From NCBI GenBank assembly GCA_002869855.2, contig NEWQ02000015.1, positions 173,696 through 237,695 of the forward strand: a DNA stretch of 64,000 nt, given 5' to 3'. Made by a program: the position numbers and the translations under genes. This DNA comes from Nitrospira sp. CG24D (lineage in GTDB: Bacteria; Nitrospirota; Nitrospiria; Nitrospirales; Nitrospiraceae). The notes below the pieces were generated by a model, which was not told the DNA's origin, did no database searches, and was given only the letters and a program-made list of their open reading frames with translations. This document shows, one piece after another, positions 47,312 through 56,305 of the stretch; the first letter of the stretch is position 1; every line of letters starts with the position of its first letter.

Positions 47312-48670
47312 CTAGTGCGAGTGGCGCTCGATTAAGTTGAGCATTTCCTGGTTGGTGGCGTATTTGAACTCCCCGATACAGTCTGTCGCGGTGCTGTGGG
47401 CTTTCTCCGCGGTATCGAGTGCTTTCAGTCCTGCCAGAGTAACCGGGTGGCTCTTCCGGTCCTTCAATAACGCGGTAAGCTTTTCCTTCACAGCTTGAGC
47501 TGAAGCCGATGGGCCTGAGGTCGTGGTCTCAAGATAGCGGGTCACCACTTCCGCGCACCACTCCCCGTCCCGCTTGGCGACACCGACCAGACCTTCGCTG
47601 GCTTTTCGCGCCCACCCGGTGAGGAATACTCCATCCACTGCTTTGCCGGTGGTCTCGTCGTAGGCTTGGAAGAGTGCATCATCCGGATCGTTATTCGTCT
47701 TGGTGGGATTGGTGACAAAAAGTCCGTTTTTATAGGGGAGTCCCACCGTCTCATCCACCTTGTCGCCGACAGCAAAGACGACGGCGTCACAGGGAAATTC
47801 ATAATATTGCTTGAGTCCGACGGCAGCCGTGTCGGTGCCTTTGGGCTCCAGCTTATTGTCTTCCATTTCCAGGCCGCGCACCCGATTGTTGCCGTCGACC
47901 AGGATGCGCTTCGGTGACGCCAGGAACTTGAACCCCATTTTCGTGGGGCTGACTGCCGGTTCACACTTGGTAAATTCGTCCGTCAGACCTTTCAGGACTT
48001 CGTCGGCATTTTGACCGACGGCGGCAAGGCGATCCTTGATGCGCGCCACTTCCGTGGTAATGCCCTCGACATCCATATTCGCGCAGACCGAGCGGATTTC
48101 TTTCGGATTGTACTTTCGTTCCAGGGGGCCGCGGCGCACGATGGCGGTGACGCGCTCCACTTTCTTATAGCGGATCAGCCAGTGTGCGATGTCGACCATG
48201 ACGTCGCCCGCCCCGATCACGGCCACATGCTTTCCGACTTCAAACGGCCGATCACCGAATCCGGGCAAGCGGTTGAAGTGGTAGACCACGTCTTTCGCAT
48301 GGAACACGCCCTGCGCCGAATCCCCTTCTACGCCGATCGCTTTCGTGCCTTGCGCGCCGATCGCGAAAACGACCGCACTGGCGCCGAGGGCACGAACGTC
48401 TTCCACGGTCAGGTCTTTGCCCTTGCCGATGGACACGTTGCCGAAGTAGTGCACATTCGGCTGCTCCAGCATTTCCCAATATTGCTTCTTGAGACCGCCG
48501 CGCAATTTCAGCTTGGCTGGGAAAATCCCGTACTCAGCCAGCCCGCCGAACTTGATGTCACGGTTGAGTATGATGACATCATGACCGGCCTTCGCCAGCA
48601 TATTTGCAGCGGCCATTCCGGCTGGTCCGGCTCCGGCCACAATGATCACATGCTTACCCTGTGCGCTCAT
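47312..48670 (-). CDS. FAD/NAD(P)-dependent oxidoreductase, glutamate-synthase small-subunit-like
   Basis: The 452-residue protein begins with an FAD-binding Rossmann motif (VAGAGPAGMAAANMLAKAGHDV) and has a second nucleotide-binding motif in KHVAVIGAGDVMVDIAHWL. This is the fold of GltD and of ferredoxin-NADP reductase-like subunits. It lacks the N-terminal 4Fe-4S domain of GltD. It could pass electrons between NAD(P)H and ferredoxin, perhaps for reductive carbon fixation, but no partner subunit is adjacent. The C-terminal 70 residues look family-specific. Confidence 0.85.
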   Translation of the reverse strand: MSAQGKHVIIVAGAGPAGMAAANMLAKAGHDVIILNRDIKFGGLAEYGIFPAKLKLRGGLKKQYWEMLEQPNVHYFGNVSIGKGKDLTVEDVRALGASAVVFAIGAQGTKAIGVEGDSAQGVFHAKDVVYHFNRLPGFGDRPFEVGKHVAVIGAGDVMVDIAHWLIRYKKVERVTAIVRRGPLERKYNPKEIRSVCANMDVEGITTEVARIKDRLAAVGQNADEVLKGLTDEFTKCEPAVSPTKMGFKFLASPKRILVDGNNRVRGLEMEDNKLEPKGTDTAAVGLKQYYEFPCDAVVFAVGDKVDETVGLPYKNGLFVTNPTKTNNDPDDALFQAYDETTGKAVDGVFLTGWARKASEGLVGVAKRDGEWCAEVVTRYLETTTSGPSASAQAVKEKLTALLKDRKSHPVTLAGLKALDTAEKAHSTATDCIGEFKYATNQEMLNLIERHSH

Positions 48671-49022
48671 GCGATGTTCCCTGGAAAAGTGAATAGAAAG
48701 TGACTAGAACCCCAACAGTTTCGCGGACATTAGCATAGAGACTTTTGGGGTGTCAAAGTTTTGGAGTATTTTACGCTTCAAGACTTCTCGTGGGATCTAA
48801 CGTCACGGTCTAGTTTGATTGGGCGTGGAAAGGGAGGATAAAGCCATCACAGATAGAAGCGAACGAGGTGATGACGCTGCGCAGGCGAATATCCGGGGGT
48901 GTTAGTCATGGACGGCCACACCGTCAGATGCAGGCCTGAGAAATCCACGTTGAGTGGTTCGTCCATACAAACGGGGGATGAGGAAATATCGCAAGGTACT
49001 GCTGTAACCCAATCCATGCGGT
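48671..49022. other. intergenic gap without a supported gene
   Basis: Between the oxidoreductase and the spermidine-synthase-like gene, both on the minus strand. A 62-codon minus frame (48847-49035) is open but has no ribosome site and no recognisable similarity. I see no hairpin or RNA gene here. The upstream promoter of the oxidoreductase presumably lies near 48700-48800. Confidence 0.4.
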
Positions 49023-51278
49023 TTACTTGCTCCATTTAATGGCACTCACGACGTTAGAGAAATCGTCGGACCAGAGGCCGACCGTTGAGGATTGCAGCAG
49101 TGGTGTCCACCGTGGATCCTTGTCCAGCGCGCCGAGGGCTTCTTTCTGTTTTGCCATGACCACAATGTCCGCCGCGTATTGCAGGATCGTGTCATTCGAC
49201 GTTCCGAATTGTTTCAGCCCAAATAGATGAAGGACGTTTCCAAGATTCCCCAATACCGGCTCGAGCGCCAGATACCGATTCGAGATGTGAATAACCAACA
49301 GGCCATCGGGAGCCAATTTTCGCAGATACATCTCCATCGCTTCGCGGGTTAGGAGATGAACCGGGATTGCATCCGAGGTAAACGCGTCCAGGATGACCAT
49401 GTCATATGCGCCGTCCGGAGCCTCCAGCATTTTCAGCCGGGCGTCACCCACAACCACCCGCAGATCGACTCCGCGGCGTATGGCATCGTCGTAATACGTA
49501 AACAGCTTTGGATTTTGCGCAATCTCCACCACCGCCGGATCGATTTCGTAGAATGTCAGCGACTGCCCCTGCTCGGCATAATTGGCCAATGCCGCGATAC
49601 CGAGTCCTGTCACGGCAATACGCTTCTTGGATTCGGGCCCGCGGAATGCGGCAAACACTTGTCCGTATGGTCCGGCGGGGTGAAAGTAGCTCACCGATTC
49701 TCGTCGCAACTCCGGCTGCATACGCTGCATGCCGTGGTTGATGGTGCCGTGCTTCAGCCGATGGACATCTCCATCCGCTTTGACCGTGAGCACCCCAAAG
49801 AATGAGCGAGTCTGGTACAGGACTGGGTCATCGAACACGTTGCTGATGACGTTGGTAGTGATGAGCACGGCGCCGAGCGCCAGTCCTAAATGAAGCGGCC
49901 GCCGGATACAGGCATAGCACAACAGCAACGGAATACCAGCGAGAACGGCATCCAGGATGCGTGGCGGTTGAGCCAACGAATAGCTGAGGGCACTACAGAG
50001 AGCGGCGGTCAGTACCACTCCTGCAATCCACGGTAGGTCTCCTGCATCCCGCAAACGTGACCCCCATTGAGAAGCGATCCATCGCGAGAGCCAGAGCGGA
50101 TCGGCACCTTCTAAACGTGGCAGCACACATGCGGCGAGCACCAGGATGAGGTCGTACTCATAAATGTCGTTGAATGCAATCGGTGCAATCAGCGCATTAA
50201 ATAGGCCTCCGAGCGCCCCGCCAATGGACATGAGTAAATAGAATATCGTCAGCCGGTCTGTCGTTGGTCTCGTTCTGGCCAGTTCGCCATGACAGACCAT
50301 AGCCACCAGACTCAACCCTACTAGAGGGAGCAGGAGTTGAACGAGATATGGAAGCGATGGGGCAAATGGTATGGCATTGAACATCAGGAGCAGCAGCACC
50401 ACCGGCAAGGTTATGATCATCGCTCGGTGATTGGCATGGGACCATTTTGCGAACACCAGAATAAAACTCAACAGATACAGCGCGAGTGGGACGACCCACA
50501 GCAGTGGAATGGCAGCCACATTGAGCGTGAGGTGGGTCGTGGCTCCCAACAGAAGGCTCGAGGGAATGAAAGCCAGGAGGATCCAGCGCAGGCGGGTGAG
50601 CATGGGAAGGGGCGAAAGAGGCACACCTGCCTGAGCCTTCGACCTGGAGGTCGATGCCGCGGCTCCGTGCACGTGTTCGCGCCTGAGGAGCCACGCACAT
50701 GTTCCAAGAAGCGCGACGAGGGTTCCATACCCGATGCTCCAGAGCATCGTCTGCGACAGTCCTTGTGTGCCTCTGAGGGGGACCCAGGGTTCGATGGCGA
50801 ACGGATAACCCAATAATGCCACCATGCTGCCCGCATTACTCGCGGCGTACAAAAAATAGGGATCTCGAGCAGACGGATGAGAGGTCCAAGAAAACCATTT
50901 CTGTAAAAGCGGGGCCGTCGTGGAGAGCATGAAGAAGGGAAAGCCGATCGCCACGGTCAAGAGAAGGAGCACCCAGAGGACAGGGTTGGTCTGGTCGGGA
51001 AACGTCCAGGCTGTAGGGATGCCGATAGGCAGTAAGAGCAACGGAACGGCCAGCAAGAGCAGATGTACGAATACCTGGCGCCGAGGATCTACCCATGAAG
51101 TCAGAAGATGGACATATCCATACCCGGCCAGGAGCGTGGTTTGAAAGAACAACATGCACGCATTCCAGACCGCCGGGGTCCCCCCCAACATTGGGAGGAT
51201 CATCTTTGCCATCATGGGCTGGACGAGAAACAGTAAGAAGGCGCTCAGGAAGATCGTCGCCGACCAGACTATGGCCAA
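49023..51278 (-). CDS. membrane protein with fused spermidine-synthase-like domain
   Basis: The 751-residue protein has ten or more membrane helices in the first 460 residues (for example TIFLSAFLLFLVQPMMAKMIL). A C-terminal spermidine/spermine-synthase-like methyltransferase fold follows (IAVTGLGIAALANY, FYEIDPAVVEIAQNPKLFTY, DLRVVVGDARLKM, YDMVILDAFTSDAIPVHLLT). Such fused proteins are widespread and their product is unproven; polyamine synthesis is possible but not shown. The start is TTG with GGAG seven bases upstream. It is flanked by fumC and appears to be its own unit. Confidence 0.88.
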   Translation of the reverse strand: MAIVWSATIFLSAFLLFLVQPMMAKMILPMLGGTPAVWNACMLFFQTTLLAGYGYVHLLTSWVDPRRQVFVHLLLLAVPLLLLPIGIPTAWTFPDQTNPVLWVLLLLTVAIGFPFFMLSTTAPLLQKWFSWTSHPSARDPYFLYAASNAGSMVALLGYPFAIEPWVPLRGTQGLSQTMLWSIGYGTLVALLGTCAWLLRREHVHGAAASTSRSKAQAGVPLSPLPMLTRLRWILLAFIPSSLLLGATTHLTLNVAAIPLLWVVPLALYLLSFILVFAKWSHANHRAMIITLPVVLLLLMFNAIPFAPSLPYLVQLLLPLVGLSLVAMVCHGELARTRPTTDRLTIFYLLMSIGGALGGLFNALIAPIAFNDIYEYDLILVLAACVLPRLEGADPLWLSRWIASQWGSRLRDAGDLPWIAGVVLTAALCSALSYSLAQPPRILDAVLAGIPLLLCYACIRRPLHLGLALGAVLITTNVISNVFDDPVLYQTRSFFGVLTVKADGDVHRLKHGTINHGMQRMQPELRRESVSYFHPAGPYGQVFAAFRGPESKKRIAVTGLGIAALANYAEQGQSLTFYEIDPAVVEIAQNPKLFTYYDDAIRRGVDLRVVVGDARLKMLEAPDGAYDMVILDAFTSDAIPVHLLTREAMEMYLRKLAPDGLLVIHISNRYLALEPVLGNLGNVLHLFGLKQFGTSNDTILQYAADIVVMAKQKEALGALDKDPRWTPLLQSSTVGLWSDDFSNVVSAIKWSK

Positions 51279-51380
51279 GTCATGCTCCGTTGCGTCATCA
51301 GAATAGTTTCCTGATTTTCAGATGGCGATTCCCTTGTGGATGCCCATGCACCGGCAGGATGGTAGACAGTCCGGCCCCCT

Positions 51381-52817
51381 TTATCCTCCCGCACTTCCGA
51401 CCGGGCCGCCCGGCATCGTCATGCGCCAGGGGTCAAGGAGTTGGGTGAGGCGCTTGTCTGAGAGGACCTTCTGTTCTTTCGCCACTTCACGGACGGTCTT
51501 GCCAGACTTATAGGCATCCTTTGCCAGCTTTGCGGCCGCTTCGTAGCCGATCTCCGGCGCGAGCGCGGTACACATCGCCAGGCTTTCCTCGATGAGGCTT
51601 TTGCAGCGTTCTTCATTGGCCTTGATGCCGTCGATACATTTTATGGCAAAGTTATTGGAAACCGACGCGAGCAACTCAATCGATTGCAGAAGGTTGTAGG
51701 CCATGACCGGCAGCATGACGATCAATTCAAAGTTGGCTGCCTGCCCGCCGATCGTCACGGTGACATCGTTGCCGATGACCTGGGCGCAGACCATCGTCAC
51801 GGATTCGGCGATCACAGGATTCACTTTTCCCGGCATAATCGACGAGCCCGGTTGCGTCTCCGGCAGATTAATTTCTCCCAACCCGCAGCGCGGGCCTGAG
51901 CCGAGCCAGCGCACATCATTGGCGATCTTCATGAGGCTCACGGCAATGGTCCGCAACTCCCCGCTGGCTTCAACCAACGAATCCTGAGCCGACTGGGCCT
52001 CGAAATGATTCTTGGCTTCTTTGAAGGTGCAGCCGGTCTCTTTGGAAATGATTGCCATCACTTTGGGTGAAAACTTGGGATGGCAGTTTAGGCCGGTGCC
52101 GACCGCGGTGCCGCCGAGAGCCACTTCGCTCAGAGCCTCCTGTGCGCGCTTCACGCGCTGAATGCCGAGTTCAATCTGCCTCGCGTACCCGCCGAACTCC
52201 TGCCCTAACCGCACCGGTGTGGCATCCTGCAAATGAGTGCGGCCGATTTTGACGATCTTGTCGAATTCTTTGGCTTTGCGGTCGAGCGCCTTGTGCAATC
52301 GAGTCAATGCCGGGATGAGCTCCTGCTGCATTAATTCGCCGGCGGCAATATGGATGGCGGTAGGAATGACATCGTTGCTCGACTGCCCGAGGTTCACATG
52401 ATCATTGGGGTGAACCAACTTGCTGCCGCGTAAGCCGCCCAGGAGTTCGGTGGCCCGATTCGAAATGACTTCGTTGGTGTTCATGTTGGTGGACGTGCCG
52501 GATCCGGTCTGGAAAATGTCGACCGGAAATTCGGCGTCGAGCTTACCCTCGATCACTTCCGTGGCAGCCACCTTAATCGCGTCAGCGGGTTTCTTGTCCA
52601 AGAGACCCAACGATTGATTCACGCTGGCAGCGGCGCGTTTGATCAGGCCCATCGCCCGAATAACGGATCGTGGCATGCGGAGAGAGCTGATCGGGAAATT
52701 CTCGATGGCGCGTGCGGTTTGCACGCCGTAGTAGGCGTCCGAGGGGACAGCCAACTCGCCCATGGTGTCGCGTTCAATGCGGGTGTGTGCGGGCTGTGTT
52801 CCTGAAGACTTTTTCAT
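51381..52817 (-). CDS. fumC: class II fumarate hydratase
   Basis: FumC interconverts fumarate and malate. The 478-residue protein has QTGSGTSTNMNTNEV, SSNDVIPTAIH, KIGRTHLQDATPV, GTGLNCHP and the superfamily signature GSSIMPGKVNP. Overall similarity is to FumC rather than aspartase. The oxygen-stable class II enzyme can serve either TCA direction; a reductive TCA role fits a Nitrospira-like autotroph but is inferred. The ATG has a GAGGAG site. Confidence 0.93.
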   Translation of the reverse strand: MKKSSGTQPAHTRIERDTMGELAVPSDAYYGVQTARAIENFPISSLRMPRSVIRAMGLIKRAAASVNQSLGLLDKKPADAIKVAATEVIEGKLDAEFPVDIFQTGSGTSTNMNTNEVISNRATELLGGLRGSKLVHPNDHVNLGQSSNDVIPTAIHIAAGELMQQELIPALTRLHKALDRKAKEFDKIVKIGRTHLQDATPVRLGQEFGGYARQIELGIQRVKRAQEALSEVALGGTAVGTGLNCHPKFSPKVMAIISKETGCTFKEAKNHFEAQSAQDSLVEASGELRTIAVSLMKIANDVRWLGSGPRCGLGEINLPETQPGSSIMPGKVNPVIAESVTMVCAQVIGNDVTVTIGGQAANFELIVMLPVMAYNLLQSIELLASVSNNFAIKCIDGIKANEERCKSLIEESLAMCTALAPEIGYEAAAKLAKDAYKSGKTVREVAKEQKVLSDKRLTQLLDPWRMTMPGGPVGSAGG

Positions 52818-52926
52818 GCGCGTATCTCCTCGCTAGGCTATCGTGTGGGGAACGGAGCGCGCATCTTAAACGGTTACTGCGTGGAAGCTCAAGAGTATGA
52901 GAGAAAGAGAATGGTGCTGGCTCGTG

Positions 52927-52953
52927 AAAAAAGGCCCGCCTGGGCGGGCCTTT
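52927..52953 (-). terminator. intrinsic terminator of hsp20
   Basis: On the minus strand AAAGGCCCGCC and GGCGGGCCTTT form a GC-rich stem with a very short loop, followed by TTTTTT. It begins 27 bases after the hsp20 stop. A textbook Rho-independent terminator. Confidence 0.85.
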
Positions 52954-52979
52954 CATCTCGGTACGGGTGCCAGGAAGTG

Positions 52980-53429
52980 TTATGCGACTTTTACTTCGAT
53001 GGCGCGCGGTTTAGCCTTTTCCGATTTCGGGATGTGCAGGTTCAACACCCCGTCTTTGAATTCGGCTTTCACCCCGCTCTCGTTCACTTGGTCCGGCAGG
53101 GAGAAGCTCCGGACGAATGTCCCATAGGATCGTTCAATCCGGTGATATTTCGTTGTCTTCTCATCCTTTTCCTGACGGCGTTGTCCTTGAATCGTCAGGA
53201 CACCCTCTTCCAGTGTCACCTTCACATCGTCTTTCTTCACCTCAGGCAACTCTGCCTGTATCACGTATTCACCGGCGGTTTCACTGATATCGACGGTCGG
53301 CATCCAGTCAGCCACGGTTAAGGCTTCCTTACCATTGGTTCTGGTTGCAGGACGAGTCGCCATCCGATTCAGTCGATCTGACATCTCTTCAAGTTCGCGA
53401 AACGGATCCCAACGCATCAGAGCGGTCAT
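52980..53429 (-). CDS. Hsp20/alpha-crystallin family small heat-shock protein
   Basis: Small heat-shock proteins hold unfolded proteins for refolding. The 149-residue protein has an N-terminal arm (WDPFRELEEMSDRLNR), the alpha-crystallin domain (MPTVDISETAGEYVIQAELP to GVLNLHIPK), and a C-terminal tail with KAKPRAIEV, close to the IxI-type anchor region. The ATG has a GGAGG site. A promoter candidate lies at 53508-53535 and a strong terminator follows, so it is a single-gene unit. No CIRCE element is seen. Confidence 0.94.
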   Translation of the reverse strand: MTALMRWDPFRELEEMSDRLNRMATRPATRTNGKEALTVADWMPTVDISETAGEYVIQAELPEVKKDDVKVTLEEGVLTIQGQRRQEKDEKTTKYHRIERSYGTFVRSFSLPDQVNESGVKAEFKDGVLNLHIPKSEKAKPRAIEVKVA

Positions 53430-53507
53430 GGCTTACCTCCATACGAATTATGTGTTGTATTCGTCGTACTTGACGCCGGCGCCGCGTCTGTTGTGCTTAC
53501 ACCAACA

Positions 53508-53535
53508 GAGATAATTGCGATGTATAGAGAGTCAA
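53508..53535 (-). promoter_or_regulatory. candidate promoter of hsp20
   Basis: TTGACT (53530-53535) and TATCTC (53508-53513) on the minus strand are 16 bases apart. A leader of about 70-75 bases would follow. The -35 matches sigma70 and is also compatible with a sigma32-type CTTGAC. Confidence 0.4.
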
Positions 53536-53559
53536 GGGGGGAAGCGCGAAGATGTCCGG

Positions 53560-54714
53560 TTAGCGTTGCGCCAAGGGGATGTAGGGGCGATTGTGTTCCC
53601 CTGAGTAGATCTGGTCCGGGCGGAAGAGCTTGTTCTCCCGCAGCTGTTCCAGCCAGTGGGCCAGCCATCCTGACACGCGGGCCATGGCGAAGAGCGGCGT
53701 GAAGAGGTCCGTGTCGATGCTCATCTGGTCGTAGATGATCCCGGAATAGAAATCGACATTGGGGTAAATACCTTTCCCTTGCAGGATATCCCCTGCCGTT
53801 CGTTCGACCTCCATCGCTACGGCATAGAGGGGCGACGGCCCGCATTCCTTGAAGAGCCGCTCGCAGAGTCCTTGAAGAATCGTCGCGCGAGGATCTTTTA
53901 CTTTATAGATACGATGGCCGAATCCCATGAGCTTCTGCTTGCCGGCCAGTTTCTGCTCCACATAGGCCCGAGCTCGTTCGGGGCTGCCGATCTCGCGAAG
54001 CATGTGGATCACTTCTTCGTTCGCTCCCCCATGGAGCGGCCCCTTCAAGGCGCCGATCGAGGAGGCGACGACGGTATAAGGATCGGCGAGCGTCGAGGCT
54101 GTCACGAGTCCCGTAAAGGTCGAGGCGTTCATCGTATGTTCAGCGTGGAGGATGAGGCAATCGTCAAAGATGTCTTTCCAGAGCGGATGCGGCGCGTGTT
54201 CTGTCAGCATGTACAGAAAGTTTTCGGAGAATTCGAGTTCGTCTTGCGGCGGGATGGGATCGTTTCCGTGCCGGAGTCTGGCCCAGGCTGCGACGATCGT
54301 CGGGAGTTTCGCGATGAGCCGTACCGCCGACCAGTAGTTGTTCTCCGCGTCTTTGACCTGGCGGCCTGGATAGAACATGCCAAGCGCGGCGACCGCGGCT
54401 TGCAGCGCATCCATCGGGTGTCCGGTTTCAGGCAGGCACTTCAAGAGGTCGTTGATGCGAAATTTGATGCGGCGATGATGGGTGATGTCACCGGTCCAGC
54501 GATCAAGCTCTGATTGTGCCGGCAGGCGACCGAAGAGAAGCAAATACGAAGTTTCAAGGAATGAGGATTGAGCGCAGAGTGTCTCAACTCTAATTCCGCG
54601 GTATTCGAGTACGCCACGTTGGCCGTCTACGTCGCTGATTGAAGAGGTGGCGGCCGGTACGCCGTCCAGGCCTGGCATGAAGTCGTGCGGCATCTCCATC
54701 TCCATTATGGACAC
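53560..54714 (-). CDS. gltA: citrate synthase
   Basis: Citrate synthase condenses acetyl-CoA and oxaloacetate. The 384-residue short form has EHTMNASTF, SIGALKGPLHGGANEEV and GFGHRIYKVKDPRA, carrying the catalytic His and the substrate-binding residues. The start is a GTG at 54714 or the ATG at 54705, without a clear ribosome site. With fumC and the malic enzyme nearby it suggests an oxidative TCA branch beside any reductive cycle. A methylcitrate synthase activity cannot be excluded. Confidence 0.93.
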   Translation of the reverse strand: MSIMEMEMPHDFMPGLDGVPAATSSISDVDGQRGVLEYRGIRVETLCAQSSFLETSYLLLFGRLPAQSELDRWTGDITHHRRIKFRINDLLKCLPETGHPMDALQAAVAALGMFYPGRQVKDAENNYWSAVRLIAKLPTIVAAWARLRHGNDPIPPQDELEFSENFLYMLTEHAPHPLWKDIFDDCLILHAEHTMNASTFTGLVTASTLADPYTVVASSIGALKGPLHGGANEEVIHMLREIGSPERARAYVEQKLAGKQKLMGFGHRIYKVKDPRATILQGLCERLFKECGPSPLYAVAMEVERTAGDILQGKGIYPNVDFYSGIIYDQMSIDTDLFTPLFAMARVSGWLAHWLEQLRENKLFRPDQIYSGEHNRPYIPLAQR

Positions 54715-54840
54715 GATTGCGATTCTATAAATATCGTATCATGAGCGGACTATCCGAGGTTGGTCATTCTTGAATTGAGAAATGCCGATTGGCATACTGT
54801 CTTTGAGCTGCGCGAGGCGTAGCGGGAATGAGGTGCTGTT

Positions 54841-55047
54841 GTGTTTCGCGTGATGCTGATTCTGGGTTTGTTGGTCCTGGTGCCTGCGGCGATTATGTTT
54901 TGGCGCCTGCGGGATCGTGCGGTCGCGGTTCCCCCGCCGCCGTTGATCCCACGGAAGGTAGTTGGCGCCAGCACTCTGAACCATGGGGATCCTCGTCCGG
55001 GAAAAGAGGTGGATCTGCTTCCCGACCGGTCGGATAGGAGGCCCTGA
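54841..55047 (+). CDS. small single-helix membrane or exported protein
   Basis: The 68-residue protein starts with GTG (GAGG upstream) and has one hydrophobic segment (residues 3-22, VMLILGLLVLVPAAIMFW) followed by a basic and Pro-rich tail (PPPPLIPRK). It looks like a bitopic inner-membrane protein. No family is recognised. The next gene's ATG directly follows its stop, so the two are co-transcribed. Confidence 0.6.
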   Translation: MFRVMLILGLLVLVPAAIMFWRLRDRAVAVPPPPLIPRKVVGASTLNHGDPRPGKEVDLLPDRSDRRP

Positions 55048-55437
55048 ATGATACACAAGGAGATCATCGCGGGGATCGTTCTCATGGGAGCAATCTTGAT
55101 GGGCTTCGGGAGCGTGCAGGCTCAGGAGGACCAGCTGGCCTTTGCGGTAGTGAGCGAAGTGCCCAAAGATAAGACGAGAATCTCGGCCAAGATTGTGATC
55201 GATGGGACTGTCACGGACACCAAGCTGCTGGCCTCAGAGGCCATTGTCGGTAATCTGATTTGGAAGAAGCTTGAAATCTGTCATGCGATGCGACTTGAAG
55301 GCCAGCGCTCCGGCGAAGGCTTCCGAGTGACCTCGGTCCGTGTGGTCGACGGGAGTATGTTGCCGATGGCGTTGCAGGGGTTTGCCGGTGATTGCTTGCT
55401 CAAGAAGGCGTTGGAGATCGCGCCGTTGGTCGATTAG
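55048..55437 (+). CDS. exported protein of unknown function
   Basis: The 129-residue product has a signal peptide (cleaved near GSVQAQE) and a small, mainly beta domain with two Cys (EICHAM and GDCLLK), which could form a disulfide in the periplasm. The family is unknown. The ATG begins on the base after the upstream stop, with AGGAGG inside that gene. A 13-codon micro-ORF with its own GGAGG follows immediately. Confidence 0.65.
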   Translation: MIHKEIIAGIVLMGAILMGFGSVQAQEDQLAFAVVSEVPKDKTRISAKIVIDGTVTDTKLLASEAIVGNLIWKKLEICHAMRLEGQRSGEGFRVTSVRVVDGSMLPMALQGFAGDCLLKKALEIAPLVD

Positions 55438-55443
55438 GAGGCG

Positions 55444-55485
55444 ATGGCTTTTCTGGATAGCCTGCGGGGGCAACTGTTAGCCTGA
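55444..55485 (+). pseudogene. 13-codon micro-ORF, possible remnant N-terminus
   Basis: MAFLDSLRGQLLA starts four bases after GGAGG, which overlaps the previous stop. The sequence resembles the beginning of SPFH/YdjI-type proteins (a start such as MxLFDKLRGQLID), so it might be the relic of a deleted gene. It is too short to prove. Confidence 0.25.
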
Positions 55486-55486
55486 C

Positions 55487-55855
55487 TTAGGTCCGGCAGC
55501 CCAGACACTCGGTGGGTTCGGTGTCAGCATCCCGCTCGGCAATGGTCAGCGGGAAGAGAATGCCGCATTGGGCACAGGGGCGAATTTCAAAGTAGGCCAC
55601 ACCCTTGTCGTCGATTTCCGTCGGCAGGAGAAGTTCCTGTGGATCGTAGCCGATGACGGCGCCGTCCGGGAATTTGACCAGAGCAATCCGGTCGTTGAAG
55701 ACCTCGAAGGTGGCTTCCTGGCCTTTTCGCTCCAGCAGGTGGCCTAAGACGAAGACCGGCTGGCCCTTGCGCTTGGTGCGGAGTTCACGGAGTGTGTGCA
55801 GCGTAGTCGCGGTGCAGGAAAACTGACCAGAAGTACTTGTTCCGACGAGTGGCAT
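55487..55855 (-). CDS. protein of unknown function with C-terminal zinc-ribbon Cys pairs
   Basis: The 122-residue protein has a beta-rich middle (PVFVLGHLLERKGQEATFEVF) and ends with two Cys pairs, CAQC and CLGC, about 27 residues apart, suggesting a zinc ribbon or a metal site. There is no signal peptide. No family is recognised. It converges on the exported-protein gene pair at 54.8-55.4 kb. Confidence 0.65.
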   Translation of the reverse strand: MPLVGTSTSGQFSCTATTLHTLRELRTKRKGQPVFVLGHLLERKGQEATFEVFNDRIALVKFPDGAVIGYDPQELLLPTEIDDKGVAYFEIRPCAQCGILFPLTIAERDADTEPTECLGCRT

Positions 55856-55951
55856 AAGTATCGTGTGGCGCGGTGATCGTGAAACAACTCGGAATGGTCT
55901 ACCATAGCAGAAAAAATGGCGTCAAGGCAGGTTTCTTCATAAGGAGTAAAA

Positions 55952-56302
55952 ATGGCCGATATCACGATTTATCATAAGCCGACATGTACCACGTGCCGAC
56001 AGGCGGTCCAGCTGTTGAAGGACAGCGGCACTCCGTTCATGGCGGTGAATTACTACGAGCAGACGTTTACGAAAGATCAGTTGAAGAAGATTTTGAAAAA
56101 GGCCGGGCTGTCTCCGAAGGACGTGCTCAGGACCAAGGAGGATATCTACAAGGAACTGGGGCTGGCCAAGAAGGAGCTGTCAGATGACACGTTGCTGGAT
56201 TTGATGGTGAAGCATCCGGATCTGATTCAGCGTCCGCTTGTGGTCAAGGATGACAAGGCGGTGTTGGCCAGACCGGCGGAGACGGTGAAGACGCTGCTGT
56301 GA
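55952..56302 (+). CDS. ArsC/Spx-family thioredoxin-fold protein
   Basis: The 116-residue protein has ITIYHKPTCTTCRQAVQLL, in which CTTC (Cys12/Cys15) matches the redox site of ArsC-like reductases and Spx. The RPLVV motif of the glutaredoxin-coupled ArsC family is present (IQRPLVVKDDKAVLARP). Family members include arsenate reductases and proteins of unknown role; the absence of an ars operon nearby argues against arsenate resistance. AAGGAG precedes the ATG. Confidence 0.85.
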   Translation: MADITIYHKPTCTTCRQAVQLLKDSGTPFMAVNYYEQTFTKDQLKKILKKAGLSPKDVLRTKEDIYKELGLAKKELSDDTLLDLMVKHPDLIQRPLVVKDDKAVLARPAETVKTLL

Positions 56303-56305
56303 GGG

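Noticed and set aside
48847-49035. 62-codon minus frame after the spermidine-synthase-like gene
   Set aside because: It overlaps the previous stop by 13 bases but has no ribosome site and no similarity I can see.
53430-53559. CIRCE element upstream of hsp20
   Set aside because: No TTAGCACTC-N9-GAGTGCTAA inverted repeat is present.
53779-54513. 244-codon plus-strand frame
   Set aside because: It is antisense to citrate synthase and has no ribosome site or recognisable motif.
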